Source of the DNA: Drosophila persimilis | Taxonomy: Eukaryota; Arthropoda; Insecta; Diptera; Drosophilidae | DNA length: 64,000 bases | Reading direction: 5' to 3' | Assembly (NCBI RefSeq): GCF_003286085.1 | Contig: NW_020825345.1 | Coordinates: 372,001-436,000, forward strand | In this document: positions 36,120 through 64,000 of the stretch, in pieces | Layout of the letters: every line of letters starts with the position of its first letter | Numbering within the stretch: the stretch's first letter is position 1 | The notes under the pieces: generated by a model | Seen by the model: only the letters and a program-made list of their open reading frames with translations | Told to the model about the DNA's origin: nothing | The model's database searches: none | Position numbers and translations under genes: made by a program

Positions 36120-38425
36120 AAAGTGTGCAGTGTGCTAGTTGATCTTGGTATCAACTGATTAGCCTGATTAACTGATTATCAACCCTGATAAGCCAGAATC
36201 CAGTCCGTGTGAACTCGATCGAGTGTGCTTCGGTTGTGAAAGTAAGTATTAAGTGCGAAATGAGTAACCCTAGAAGGCTTTATGGGTTCGGAAACGTTTC
36301 CTTCTGGGTGTTACCCACCATAAATCGAATATACCCCAACAGTTTTGGAATATCGGGTATAATGAAACAAGCAAGCATGCTAAAGTGGTACGTCCCTGAA
36401 GAAAGATCCTTAGTTATTTTGGAGGTGCATAAAATAATCGGAATTTTCCTTTCCATATCCATTTAAATCAAAGGATTTATATTTATCAACGAAAGCACCT
36501 CATTGAACACAAAATAAATTTGAACTGAATCAAAAATTCGGAGTAAGTTTATTATATTGTCTACGATAAGAGCTTGTGGTTAGAGTACTCCGGAGTGCTT
36601 TGGTTACTTTACAATTGGGAATTTCCAGGTTCAGTTTCTGTAAAACATTTATGATATGATTTTGTCATAGTACCTTTCGATCTGTGGATATTGAGATGAT
36701 TTTTGTGAATTGTTTTCATTTTCCTGTTTATTACTACCACCTTTGATTTCAATTAGTTGTCAGCAACTGTACCTACCTAATTTATAATATGAGCATATTT
36801 TACAAAAATGTTCATATTAAAAGAAAATGTTATTAGTGTAAATATGTACATACATACACAAGACCATATCTTTGACATATGTATGCACATATGTATGTAC
36901 GTACGTACATACATATGTATGTATTTATGGCCTTATATGTTAAAGCCTTCACACTCTCATATGTAAATATGTACATATGTACTTAGTACATGGAGAGAGG
37001 GAAAATGCTGGAGAGTATAAAGTACCCGAAGCGAAGGCAATGGGGCACGTACCACTGGCAATATTTCAGCGTCCGAGCGCGCAACATCAATGCCCAATGC
37101 CTGGGTTTTTCCCAGTAGCAAAAGTTACAACCCTAAGGGCACACAGTGCTCGTTGCCGTTGCCGTTGCCGTTGCCAACCCCAGCTTTCCGCATTATTTTC
37201 CAACCCCTATATGCATCCACACACACACACACACACAGAGACACTCTCGTAGATACCTACGTATGTATCTATGTATGTGTCCGTATCTGTATCTGCGTGA
37301 AGCTGTGTGCCGCCGCCCGTATCTGTGTATCTGTGTGTGCAGAAGCTGCAGTCGCAGCCTCTGGGTTCGGCCCATTGTCTAGTAGTCCGCTTACGGGGCG
37401 GGGCTTCCGAAATATAAATGGCTGTAGCTGCTCTCGGCTCACTATATGCTACATGCACTACCAGATACACGGCACGGGCTCGCTCAAGTGGTATTGGTAG
37501 TACGGCTAACTATGCTCTCTTTACAGGTTTCGCTCGCTCTCTTGCGCTCTTTATTTGTGCTTCTGCTTCTGTAACGTGGTGCTCTCAGCATCTCAATCCG
37601 TGGCATGTGGCATGGATGGTTCTCTTTGGCGACGCGAGAGCGTAGAACCTGCTCCACGCGCCTTGTGTGTATGGCTCGAAGAGCTACCTACCACCACCCA
37701 TACCACGACACAGATTCATCAAGCCAGCGAACGGGCTTAGGCTTTGGGCGTTTTTCCTATGTGTTTGTAAATAAGTCCATACATACACGGGTATATAGAT
37801 ATACGTATATGGGGTTGGAGGTGGGGAACGGCAACGGCGGCAACGGCAGCACCAACAGCACCAGCAGCAACGACAACGGCAGCAGCAGCGGCAGCATCAG
37901 CATCGCTGTAGTACATCCCCCGAAGGTTTTTGGGTCCAACCTGAAAATCCAACTTCAGTCGAAATATTACCGTCTGTGGCTGTGCAAAGGTAGAATTTTG
38001 TTTGCGGGTTTTTTCTTTTTCCACTGAATATTGTGCAGTGTGCAGTGTACTCGACATTTGACCGATTCCGATCGCGGTGTAACTTTTTTTTATGGAAGCC
38101 TTTGGATTGCCAACGATTTAACCCGACGCCACACGCAAATCTACGCAGTGTATTGATTGTACATACGAATAGATACGAGTGCTCGATAAGCAAATAGAAA
38201 CTTTAAAATACGATACTCGTAAAGACTCGCAGTTGCCTTACTCAGTGCCAAAAATCAATTTTTAATAATTACTTAGTGATTGTACCTGTCAAAGTAACAG
38301 CAAAACAAAAACAAAACGAAAACAAAAACAAACACAAAAACAAAAACAACAAAAATACGGAGACAAATCTACGCATATGCATTCTATTTAAATCAAAGCA
38401 CTATACTACTGTTACTTAAATAAAA
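36120..38425. other. Upstream region of TfAP-2
   Basis: Mostly simple sequence: TATGTA/GTAC arrays with a 32-bp perfect palindrome (36887-36918), a GTTGCC run (about 37155-37182), a CA run (about 37219-37237) and an AAC/GGC-rich tract (37825-37905). The final 180 bp before the ATG at 38426 are A/C-rich (AACAAAAACAAAAAC), typical of a Drosophila 5' leader. An initiator-like TCAGTG lies at 38242. Confidence 0.45.
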
Positions 38426-54484
<16,059 letters not shown>

Positions 54485-55128
54485 TAGGCCTAGTGTATAT
54501 TGCCACAGATAAAAGCAAATAGTATTTTAAGGATAACTTTCAATACGTTAGATACGGCAACCATAAAATAATAGCATACCTGTAAATTAATTTATTTAGC
54601 TAAGGTGTAAATTATTCAATTTTTTTTGTAACTTAATCAGTAATTTTAATGGAAAATATTCAAATCTATAATATACATCTAATTTATTTAGAAAACAATG
54701 CATCGACTCTTTACAACTATTAAAACGAGATGATCTTTAAAAATAAATTCATTTGTAAGTAGAGATGATTAAAAAGTATTCATTTTTAATTTTCTATGTA
54801 ACTTAACTTACAATTTAAAGATTTTAAACTGATGCGAACGAATAAAATGTGTTTTTAAAACTATTGCTTATCAATCTTTAATATTTAACACACACAGAAA
54901 TCAAAGAGAGTGGCAAAGAAGATTTGATCAATCATGACATCATCTACGGCTCATAGACCAGTCAGCTGTCGGGATCTTGGATTCCGCCTCTCCAGGTGCC
55001 GCAGCGCAGCGGTCCTCCGCCGTTCTGGTTAGATTAGCTGTGTTTTAATATTTTTTTAATATTTATAGAAAAAAACTCGTGACAAAAGTACATATATGGA
55101 ATGCCCATTAGCATTGTCTAACATTTAT
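54485..55128. terminator. Convergent 3' regions of TfAP-2 and S1P
   Basis: 644 bp between two convergent stop codons. It holds AATAAA hexamers on the plus strand (about 54742, 54841) that could serve TfAP-2. The S1P 3' end must lie on the minus strand in the same stretch. No separate gene seen. Confidence 0.5.
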
Positions 55129-58100
55129 TTACAAAATAAATCGTCTTTTCACAAACAAGATAAATAATACAATAACAATTAAACTTAAACTGAAGATAAA
55201 CATCATTGACGTTCCTAAACTAAAGTCTGCTTGGCTGCCAATTAGATATTCAGCATCTTGTGAGCACTTAATAATCTCCGCATCCAAAATTTGTTTAATA
55301 AGATCGTTTTGCTGCTCTGTAAATAAAAAACAAAATAGGTTATGCATTGCGGGGATCGGTTAATCGAATTTGCAATACCTTCACGATCACTTGTGACCCA
55401 CTCCACGATAGGTGCTTCCAGATGGTGATTATCTTTGTTCGATGTAGCGGCTATCCAGTCAAGCTCTTCGCAATGCGTCAGTCTGCTATTTATTTCAGTA
55501 ACATCAGGCGGAACAGCTTTAGAGTTGTTACTGGATATTCTTAAAGGTAAGGGGGTCTCTTTCATTTTCTTAAATTCTGATATACGGTTTAGGTTCTGCA
55601 GCAAGCTTGATTTGTGTGAATTCATGGCAAAGTCTAAGAAGGTAATCAAAAGCCAGTAGCAAGCCTTCTCGATATGTGTTGAGTCGAGGCAGTTGGAGTC
55701 CCCATATATGGCAATGCGTCCTTGGTGTGGAACATTCATATTTTGAAAGTAGCTCAAGTTACGTTTGCTCATTTTAGGTCGTAGGAATCTACTTTTGAAT
55801 TTCGAGTTATCGATCGAAAGGGTGTTATCCATATTGTTACCATCATTGCTTTCTAAGCTGCTGGAATTTGTTTGGAATAACCCCAGAATCGGTACAACTT
55901 TTTTGGGTTCCTTTTTCGAAGATTTTGAGCCCATCATAATCTGAAAAAATTGAGTTATTAAATGTACATTAATCCTTGGGGAAATTCTCTATAAATTTAC
56001 CGATCGGCCTTGGTCGTTTAAACTGGTTCCTACTACAACATCAATTGGATTGGATGGAAATTTTACAATTGTTGCGCCACTAGCATAATACATCGAATGG
56101 TCGCCAAGTTTAAAGTGTCCCTCTCCAACAAAGTCACCAAACGCGATTCCAAACGGTTTCAATAGATCATTTAGAGCTGGAATATTAGCGCCACCAGTGT
56201 CTGGTATCCACCATTGTCTAGTATTCTCGTCGAAGAATTTTATTTTCTTCATCACTGTTGTGTTGTACCAATCAGCAAATATGACTACGCTTAGGCCGTC
56301 CTTATGAACATGTTCCTTTAGAATATGCACCTCATCGTCATCAAATTCTTTCTCAGGATCTACAATCAATAAAGTGCCATAATCTGAGGCGTTGAAGCAT
56401 GTGTACGGTTCACGCAAGACATCAACGTAGTATCCAACGTTTCGTAAATATGTGTACATGTCCTTAAAATTTGTATGTATGTGGTCCGCTCTCCAATCCA
56501 GAGGATCGGATTTAACCTTTAAATCATCTCGCGGTATATACCTAGGAGGGTACCTCAAGCTATGGTACTGGTCCCACAAAATTCTTTTATTCCTGGGCGG
56601 TTTTCTTGTAACTTTTATGGTTAGCGGAAAGATCACTTCAATTAAAAGTGTTTCGTTTTTTTTGTCTCTTAAACTTTCAACAATTAGAGATATGTTTCCT
56701 TTCGAAACGCCTTCATAGTCTTCACCATCTTTATTAACAGCTGAAGCGAATTAAAGATGTTTTTTAACAACATTATCAAGGACCTTTTCGTTAATGACAC
56801 TTACCAATATAAACGGACATCCATCCAGTCCACGGCCAGAGAATAGGGGAAAATCTTGTTGATATTTTGAGAAAGTGTCCGTTATGATCAACATCTGGAA
56901 TCCATTTGGGAGCACCTACAACACGACTGGTAACTGATATTCCATTGAGTATTGTAACATTCACGATTGCCACGGAGCTCCCAAAGTAAAGAGGCTGAGA
57001 GCTGTATGGCCACATGTAATTCGAGGTAAAATCAAGCAATGGTGGAATTAGGCTAATTTTCGGCCTATACGATAACAAGCTTTGCATACTTTTCAAAAGG
57101 CTAAGCTTTCCTTGGCCCTGCTCAAACATGTTGTAGGTCGGAAGTTTTTCGGCTCCTTCTATGATTACTTGTTTTAAGGATGCAGGGTTTATCAGTTCAA
57201 TTCTATGAAATGCACCGCTTATAAGCAACGCTGCTACACCTGCAACAACTGGCGATGAAACTGAAGTTCCCGATAGACGTCTACAGCCTGTGCGTACATC
57301 ACTGCCTTCCACTTGGCTCCCATAGGTGACTATATCTAGCCCTAGTCTTCCGTAGCCAAGAGGAAGCTCCCATGTGGTCATACCTCGAGAGCTGAACTTT
57401 GCAATTTTATCATCAAATTGAATACCGCCTACACCTATCACATCGCTCTGATCACCAGGATTGTTAAGAGTCCCATATAGGGGGCCATCATTTCCAGCTG
57501 ATGACACCATTATAACATTATTGGCTGACAATTCCAGAACCTTTTCCACGAACGGTGAATCCATAAAATCTGGTCCACCTATACTAAGGTTGAGGATGTT
57601 CACTTTTCTATGTATCGCATAGTTAAAAGCATCCAAGAACCACGAAGTGTAGGAAACCTAAAATATGCAGGATTTAGTTAACTTATTTCATTGATTAATC
57701 CAAAATTGCGTCACCTGAGAGTTTGTAAAGACTTTAAAGATGTACAACTCAGCGTCAGGAGCAAGACCAAGGCACTCTTTGGATGATGCTATCACCCCGG
57801 CGACGAATGTGCCATGGCTAACTCTATCGTCCAGAGACTTTTCATTTGTCCAATTAGTTCGCTCCTTGACATTTCGGAAATGTGGATGATTTTTGGTCAA
57901 ACCAGTATCAAAAATAGCTACTTTGACTCCTTTTCCTGTTATACCCAGATTCCAAAGAACATTTGCATGCAATACTGAAGAAACTCGTCGCGAATGCTTT
58001 ACGTCCTCTTTACGTACTATTCCTAGAGTACGACGGTTTTTATATGCTAGAGTTGCATTAAAGTTCCATGCCAGGGTGCGTTGCACACTTCGCTGCGGGA

Positions 58101-58509
58101 CGACTGCCTTAACTGATGGATGAGATGTGACTGTCTTTACAATATGCTCTATTGACGACTTTTTGCCGCCTAAAATCCGTAAGATATCAAAATCACTTGG
58201 ATATTGACTTGCCAAATTATTTCGAGGTAAGATTCTCCAACCTGTTATCTGTAATGTAAATGTTTATAATTAAAAGGTGATTGCACATCATTGATCATTG
58301 ATACATACATTGGAACTCAACAGCTTAGTTTGTATATAGGACTCTCTGACCGTAGAAAAGTACTTAAAATGAAATTGAACAATGAACTCATTTGGCACGA
58401 CAGTGGTTTTAAATGTGTCTTTGTCTGAGGCCGAGCATGCAGGAATACATTGAAACAAAATCAATCCGCTTATTGCATTTATGACACAAATAATAGTAGA
58501 CACATTCAT
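55129..58509 (-). CDS. S1P: Site-1 protease (membrane-bound transcription factor peptidase)
   Basis: Six exons on the minus strand: 58509-58309, 58248-57715, 57657-56805, 56740-56001, 55940-55379, 55316-55129. Phases are consistent, giving 1025 residues (human 1052). Signal peptide at the N-terminus; pro-region with WRILPRNN. The subtilase triad is Asp181 (AIFDTGL), His212 (SHGTFVAG) and Ser377 (SGTSVSSPV), with oxyanion Asn301 ([10 protein letters not shown]). The spacings of 31, 89 and 165 residues equal those of the human enzyme. Downstream are [31 protein letters not shown] and DENTRQWW blocks, then one membrane helix ([19 protein letters not shown]) and a very short RR tail. S1P cleaves SREBP, ATF6-like and other membrane precursors in the Golgi after basic-x-hydrophobic-leucine-type sites; RRTL and RRVS in the pro-region are candidate self-cleavage sites. 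Convergent with TfAP-2. Confidence 0.97.
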
Positions 58510-58583
58510 TTAGGTTGACAGTTAAAAATAATTTAAGTTAAAAGAAGACATAAATAAACAAAAGAACCGAACTAGGGCTGCAG

Positions 58584-58601
58584 TATCGATAAATATCGAT
58601 G
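58584..58601. promoter_or_regulatory. DRE and DRE-like site upstream of S1P
   Basis: A perfect palindromic TATCGATA (58584-58591) is followed two bases later by TATCGATG (58594-58601), 75-92 bp upstream of the S1P ATG. TATCGATA is the DREF-binding core-promoter element of Drosophila housekeeping genes. It could also serve the divergent gene at 59629, but S1P is much closer. Confidence 0.7.
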
Positions 58602-59628
58602 TGTTTGTAGCCCTAGGATCAGATGTTTATTTTCAGTGCGGTCGAATTTGGCAAAAGATAAAATCTAAACAGTAGTGGTACTCCTGAAAACGATTCAATT
58701 TTGCTTAAGATGTATTGCACCAGTTCTTGGAACTACAGAGATTTCGCTTCTTATATCCCTATTGCTGACTAACTACTGACTAACTAAAAAACAGAGACAG
58801 ACTTGTGGGAAAAGCCTGCAGTGAAAGTGAGAGAGATATCGTTATCTTGGCTTTCTAGTTGAGCTGGGAGCAGTGCTGCGGCAGAAATGGTTAGTTTCTT
58901 AGATCCAATTTTGCTGGCTGTCACAAATATTGTAACAAATAGTGCCTCAGTTCTTCGACTGATAGCGAGGCGAAGTGTCTATAGACGGCTACGCACACTA
59001 ATTTTTCGTTTTGTCTAAGATCATATGGTTGTTAATAATTATTTCATGAACAAATGCAGGGTCATCGACATTAAGTCCAATCTAGACGCAAACGGAAACG
59101 CTTTTCTATGGGTATTAAACACATTCACATTCACCACAAAATAAGTATATTCCTAAACTATTCGAGTACAGGGTATACAAAGATATTGAATTTTAATTTT
59201 CTATGAGTTTTTTTGGGGTCACCACTAATGTAGTTATCGAAATAAATTTTGGTCACATTTTTTCGTAAGCACCGGCAAGAAAATTGTTTAATTGAAGCAA
59301 AGTAACTGTATGTTAGCGATAAACGCTTTGTTTTGTAAAGCAATTAATTGTTCGTCATGTATAAGTACTTTAATTGTATAAAAAATAAGCGTCGTTTCTC
59401 AGTTCCTATAGTTTCATACACATGTGTGACCACACAATAATATTGTGTATATGAAAATGTAAACAGTGCAAATTATACTAATTATATTAGGAATATACAC
59501 ACATATGCAAATTCATTTAGCATATTACATAAGCTTCCAATGATATACATTCAGAACAATAACAAAATTGTGTTCTTATTGTAGGGATTAACTAATTTGC
59601 GCGATTTTACCTGGAAGTAACTATAATC
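58602..59628. other. Intergenic between S1P and the 406-residue gene
   Basis: No further coding signal. A good acceptor (gttcttattgtag, ending 59583) lies 45 bp before the ATG at 59629, suggesting the downstream gene has a non-coding first exon somewhere in this interval. Confidence 0.4.
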
Positions 59629-61243
59629 ATGGAAGAGTTGTGCAGCAATTTTGGACATTCGAGTACTTCTAGTACCGGTAGCAATTCATCAATTTCAGCT
59701 AAGACAGCATTGAGCGAGTGCTCAGCCGCTTGGATCAATTACTTGAGTGCTTTGAATAGTCTATGCACATCTGGTTCCAAGTTGGCACATTCCATAGCAG
59801 TCTTGGAGCAGTGGTCATTAAATGAAAAGCCGCTGTTTAACAATTATACGACATCTTATTTAACAAATTCATGGAATGATCTGGCCAGGTAAAATATATA
59901 TATGGATGCAATAAGACTCCAATCGGGGTGATATGAACAGTGGCTTATGACATAAAATAAAATATTTAAAGGGAGTCTTATTGGGCATTAAAGTACTAAT
60001 ATGAACGACAATTCTTTTATCTCTATATGCTGCATATATTAACAGGCTTAAAATCACTATCTTAAACTAGTCCTATCTTCCCATAGGGCAACCACAGTGG
60101 CAACAGGTACTGTTAAAACACACATGTTGGCTATACTACAGGACTTTGTTACCATACCGTCCGTGGATCAATCTGCTTCTATGAATACCGAGCTGGAACA
60201 AAAACGACTCAGAGAGCATAATGAGCTTATCGTTCTGGAAAATGCACAATCAGTTATCAACATTCAGCATCAGTTTTGTGCAGCTAGCTACGATGCGTTT
60301 TCATCGCTAACATGCTGCTTCGTTTGTCAATCCCCAGTCGGATTTCCGCATGAACAAGACTGTAGCGTTCTCAAGCAACGGTAAGAAATCTGCTCATTCT
60401 TCTAGTAAAGCCTTACCTTATCTCTAAATATTTGTTAATTTTTAAAGATCTCAATACGATCAACGGTCACAGACTCCATCGCCAAACTTGTGTGTCTCAA
60501 ATGTAAAATCGGATTCGTCGAAAGGAAATTCGCTAACCGATCAGCGCCCTATTGCAATTGGAATTACGGAATCAGGTATTATAATACGATTACTATTACT
60601 ATTTTTACATATTCAAATCTTTTGTGTGTTTTTTTTTTTATTTTTTCAAGTGGAACAGCAGCGTTGCCCATCGCCGGTACTAACGTTTCATGATCCAAAT
60701 CCAATGCAAGCTATTTTTGAACACACACGTGGTCCGTTGCCAAACCCAGGACACTTGCTTTCGATGAAGACACCATTTCACCGGAATGTAAAATCATCGT
60801 TGAGTTTCCCATTGTTTCCTTTAAATGGGCAGCGCCGTTGGTCAGAAGCTGCTGCTGGTGAAGTTATTGATGGAAACTCTACTGATCCTGAAAGCCAAAT
60901 GAGGAGATGGTCCATGCCATGGGAAGCAACAAAGTCTGACACCAACACAGTGACGTGGAACCAAACCAGAATAATGCCAATGAATACTTTAAAGACTTCT
61001 TCTTATAAAATGTCTAGCTCTGACCGATACACTTCACATAATTCAGGTAACTATTCACGTTTAAGCTCGTAAACTTAAATTACTAACCATACCACTTCAG
61101 ATGGAAACTGCCCTTTGCCATCAAGTAGTCAGGATGGTCTACTAGAAGCTATTCAGTTACTCTCTATAAAACCAACCACAATGAATCAAATAAATCCTCA
61201 TACTTGTATTCCGCCCACCTCTCCGGATGGCGGTATAGACTAA
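59629..61243 (+). CDS. Uncharacterised 406-residue helical protein
   Basis: Five exons: 59629-59888, 60087-60380, 60448-60575, 60651-61046, 61101-61243. Phases agree throughout. The N-terminal 180 residues look helical (ALSECSAAWINYLSALNSLC; SKLAHSIAVLEQW; VKTHMLAILQDF; EQKRLREHNELIVLENAQSV; INIQHQFCAASYDAFSSL). This resembles a BAR/AH-like bundle in general character, followed by a CCFVCQSPVGFPHEQDC cysteine cluster. The C-terminal half is disordered and Ser/Pro-rich with two short basic-aromatic repeats, QRRWSEA and MRRWSMPW, which look like RxxS-type phosphorylation or 14-3-3 sites. It ends DGLLEAIQLLSIKP...PPTSPDGGID. I do not recognise the family. Exon structure and codon use leave little doubt that it is real. 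Confidence 0.88.
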
Positions 61244-64000
61244 CTTTAAACTTGGATAAATTTGTAATTTGTTGTCAATGCATGTTTCGACTTCATTATT
61301 TCATGCTTTCTAATAGCGCTTCGGCTGTAAATACAACCAGCTAAATTTTTTCTTAGAACGAAAGGGGACACAAAAATGTTTTGATTGGCCCCAAGCGGTG
61401 GTAGTCTGGTCTTGTCTTATATGTTGTACCCGTGGCTATTATGCCTTAAAGTTCTGACTTTGTGGGGCATGGCAAAGCATAAACTTTACAATGCACTTTT
61501 TCTATGCAAAGGTGCATCGTGCGTTCCACCAACTATCTCAACTGATAGTTGTGAAGCTGGTTTGCTCAGTATTTGTCATGTTCATGTTCACTTACCTGTA
61601 TGCAAGTACTCTTTTAAAGATGATTACACTGAAAACGAGCATTTTCCATCTATAGTATGTTAATCTACTAGTAAAAGAATTTATTTGTGCTGGTATAATG
61701 CCATTCATTATAAGTAGGTAAATCTTACACACTTAATGCTAAGTAGATTTTCGGTTTTAAAATTTAAATTATGACACTAGTGAGATATTTTCTATTTCTT
61801 ATTCCTACGAACACTTATAGTTAAAATATCATAATTATACCAATAATATGATCTATCTTTCTGTTTTTTTAATGATGCTTACACATACGCACATTATTTT
61901 TACACCCAAACATACATCTTTATGTGTGCATATGGCTTCATTTTTGTTTTTGTGGGTTACAAATATGTATTTTATAAGGTTATCCGTAGTTTACTATTCG
62001 GTGTTCACTAATAGGGGGGATTTCTATCATACAGTTTGTCGTATTATATTTTTATTAATATAATATTATTACTAGATTATATAGGTATGTATATTTAATT
62101 ATGTCTTTAGATATAAGTTGTACTTAATATTGTGGTATAGCTATCGATTAAAAAAATATCTTCGAAATGCCTTTACTTTAAGAATTTGTGTACTGGTTGA
62201 ATTAAAAAGTTGGATATTAACTTTAATGAATAAACAAATTAATCGTTGAGATGTTTCGGACTAAATCTTATTTTTGCGGGACTTTTTCCACTTCGCATTA
62301 AAAATATACATAATTATATAAATAAGTGTGAGTCCTTATATACATATATGTATGTATGTATGTATGTACATATATACATATGTATATATTTAATAATTGA
62401 ACCGCAACCAATTCAAGTAATCAAACAAAAATGTTGAGTTTTGAGGCGGTGTTTTGCCAAATTGTTATATTTACATGTGTATGGTATATATCAAATATAT
62501 ATTAAACATATACAACATACATTTACGCATGCAACTGTACTGTATATTTATGCAGATATAGATACATCTATGTAAATATAATATTTGGCATAAGCATGTT
62601 GACTATTTAAAAGGTGTCTAATTTTTCTTCATCATTATAGCTACAATGCAAGAGTACTACGTATACTACTACGTATGCACAAGACATTGAGCGATTCTAA
62701 CAATTTTTGTGTTCACAGTGTGTCTATGAGTACTGACAATTGAAAAGGATACGATTTCGAACCCCAAATGTGTAAGGATACCGGATATTCAAGTTCTGCA
62801 CAATGCAAAAAGTTTTAGAAACCTTCAAAGTATATAAGTCAGAGTATATGCCCCTTTAAGGTTTAAAAAATGTATCATATTCATATTAATATAATATAAA
62901 GTACGAGTACCAAACAAATTCTGGGCCCATGTGAGAACATAATGCCTAACTTAACCAATGCCAAAAATGATTCGAATTAAATTTACAGTCGCTTTGGGTT
63001 CAAACACTTAATATAAATCAATGGTGTTCCAACGTGGGGGGTTTTAATTGTGTTGCCTTTGTGACTTCAACAAATATGACAACTTACAAATAAGCATACC
63101 ATAAGATATAATACCTTTGGGAGGTATGGCGATATGCATCGTATAAAAGTGTTAATCATTATATCTAAATATGATAATATTTGTATGTAGTTGTGTATCT
63201 AAGTAGTTTATATATGTATGTAGATATATGTATGTACTACGGCATTGACATTCAATGAGTTATTTTCTAAGTACATTCATAAATACATATGCTTGTACAC
63301 ATACATAGTTATACATGTTATTTTACTTGGAGGCTTTCTGACATTTGGATTTGAATATTTACAATATTTCATATTTTCGCTTACATTTTCAAGAATGACT
63401 GTATTACAAAATGTGATATTTGGGGATGGGGATATCATATAGCTGAGATAATTAAAAATAAAAATGATACGAGTAAAGCTTTGCGGTACTCCCGCAAGGA
63501 CAAAGGAACGACCTTTTTTTTCTTTGTCCTGTTCTTGATACTTCGAAAATTATATACATAAATGATATATGTACATATATTCCTAATCAGCATCAACACC
63601 TAGCAATGGCCAACTGTCTGTAGAAACACTTGGATATCGTAGACCAAACTTTCTATAACTACCCAATTTGATCGAGATGGGCCTTCTATTGTGCTCACCA
63701 CAGGAGCATGTGTCTTTTTTATGTATGTATGATGTGCATTCTTGCATCAATTATTAAAATAACTATATTTAATAGAAGCGTTATGGCGTTATTGCTACTG
63801 AAAACGGAATGCAAGAACGACTGCCACCACAAACAATAGTTTTCTTGATAGAGATTTTTAGAGTTTAGACTATTAGAATAACTTTCTATAAAGAACATAA
63901 GATTAAGATTATTATATTCAGATTTCAATCTTGTTACGTTCTTCTTAGTGTACATACATACATATACATACGTATAAATATGAATAATTATTTGCTAAAG
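61244..64000. other. AT-rich region with no supported gene
   Basis: Probable 3' UTR of the preceding gene first (61244-61700), then AT-rich DNA with TATGTA/ATATAC arrays (about 62335-62395, 63185-63240). Open frames here are short and low in complexity. No domain or splice evidence. Confidence 0.5.

Noticed and set aside
36560-36640. tRNA-like arrangement (GGTTAGAGTAC...GGTTCAG)
   Set aside because: A- and B-box-like words are present but no cloverleaf or acceptor stem can be formed.
37605-38027. 140-codon frame with an Asn/Gly/Ser-rich stretch upstream of TfAP-2
   Set aside because: The stretch is an AAC/GGC/AGC simple repeat that is open in more than one frame and on both strands; the rest has no features. 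It may be leader sequence, not coding.

Overview
This is insect nuclear DNA, almost certainly from Drosophila. The protein-coding genes have short introns with GTRAGT donors and pyrimidine-tract/CAG acceptors. Two core-promoter motifs typical of flies are present: a DRE (TATCGATA) and a motif-1-type GGTCACACT. Intergenic DNA is full of ACATATGTATGTA-type simple sequence, and the mobile elements are of fly type. The simple-sequence texture and dispersed repeats suggest the obscura group, but that is an impression and not a demonstration. No prokaryotic genes, CRISPR arrays, rRNA genes or convincing tRNA genes were seen.

Layout. (1) 260-2317 (-): a three-exon gene for a 644-residue coiled-coil protein resembling ENTR1/SDCCAG3. 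It is head to head with (2) 3829-4861 (+): a four-exon gene for EMC10, an ER membrane protein complex subunit. (3) 4.9-38 kb: a long gene-poor stretch. It holds decayed transposons (hAT-like relics near 6-7 kb and 34.3-35.6 kb, a mariner relic at 7.8-8.8 kb), diverged dispersed repeats (15.2 and 24.1 kb; 5.3, 35.7 and 45.2 kb), many microsatellites and one candidate 58-residue membrane microprotein at 17.7 kb. It also holds a complete, apparently very young BEL/Pao LTR retrotransposon at 24805-31647, with identical 316-bp LTRs and an AAGTT target-site duplication. (4) 38426-54484 (+): transcription factor AP-2. Seven exons at 51034-54484 are certain, and a 19-codon first exon at 38426-38482 is proposed, giving a first intron of about 12.5 kb. 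That intron contains a second possible first exon at 46890 and an antisense retropseudogene-like segment at 44281-44628. (5) 55129-58509 (-): the six-exon gene for site-1 protease (S1P/MBTPS1 family), convergent with TfAP-2, with tandem DRE-like sites upstream. (6) 59629-61243 (+): a five-exon gene for a 406-residue protein I do not recognise. (7) 61244-64000: AT-rich DNA with no supported gene.

The genes do not form one pathway. EMC10 and S1P both act in the secretory pathway (ER membrane insertion; Golgi proteolysis of SREBP/ATF6-type factors), and ENTR1 proteins act in endosomal/recycling traffic, but there is no sign of coordinated control. I found no convincing undescribed multi-gene system. 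The most useful leads are the TfAP-2 first exons, the young BEL element with its unusual leader, the intronic retropseudogene, the candidate microprotein and the unassigned 406-residue protein.
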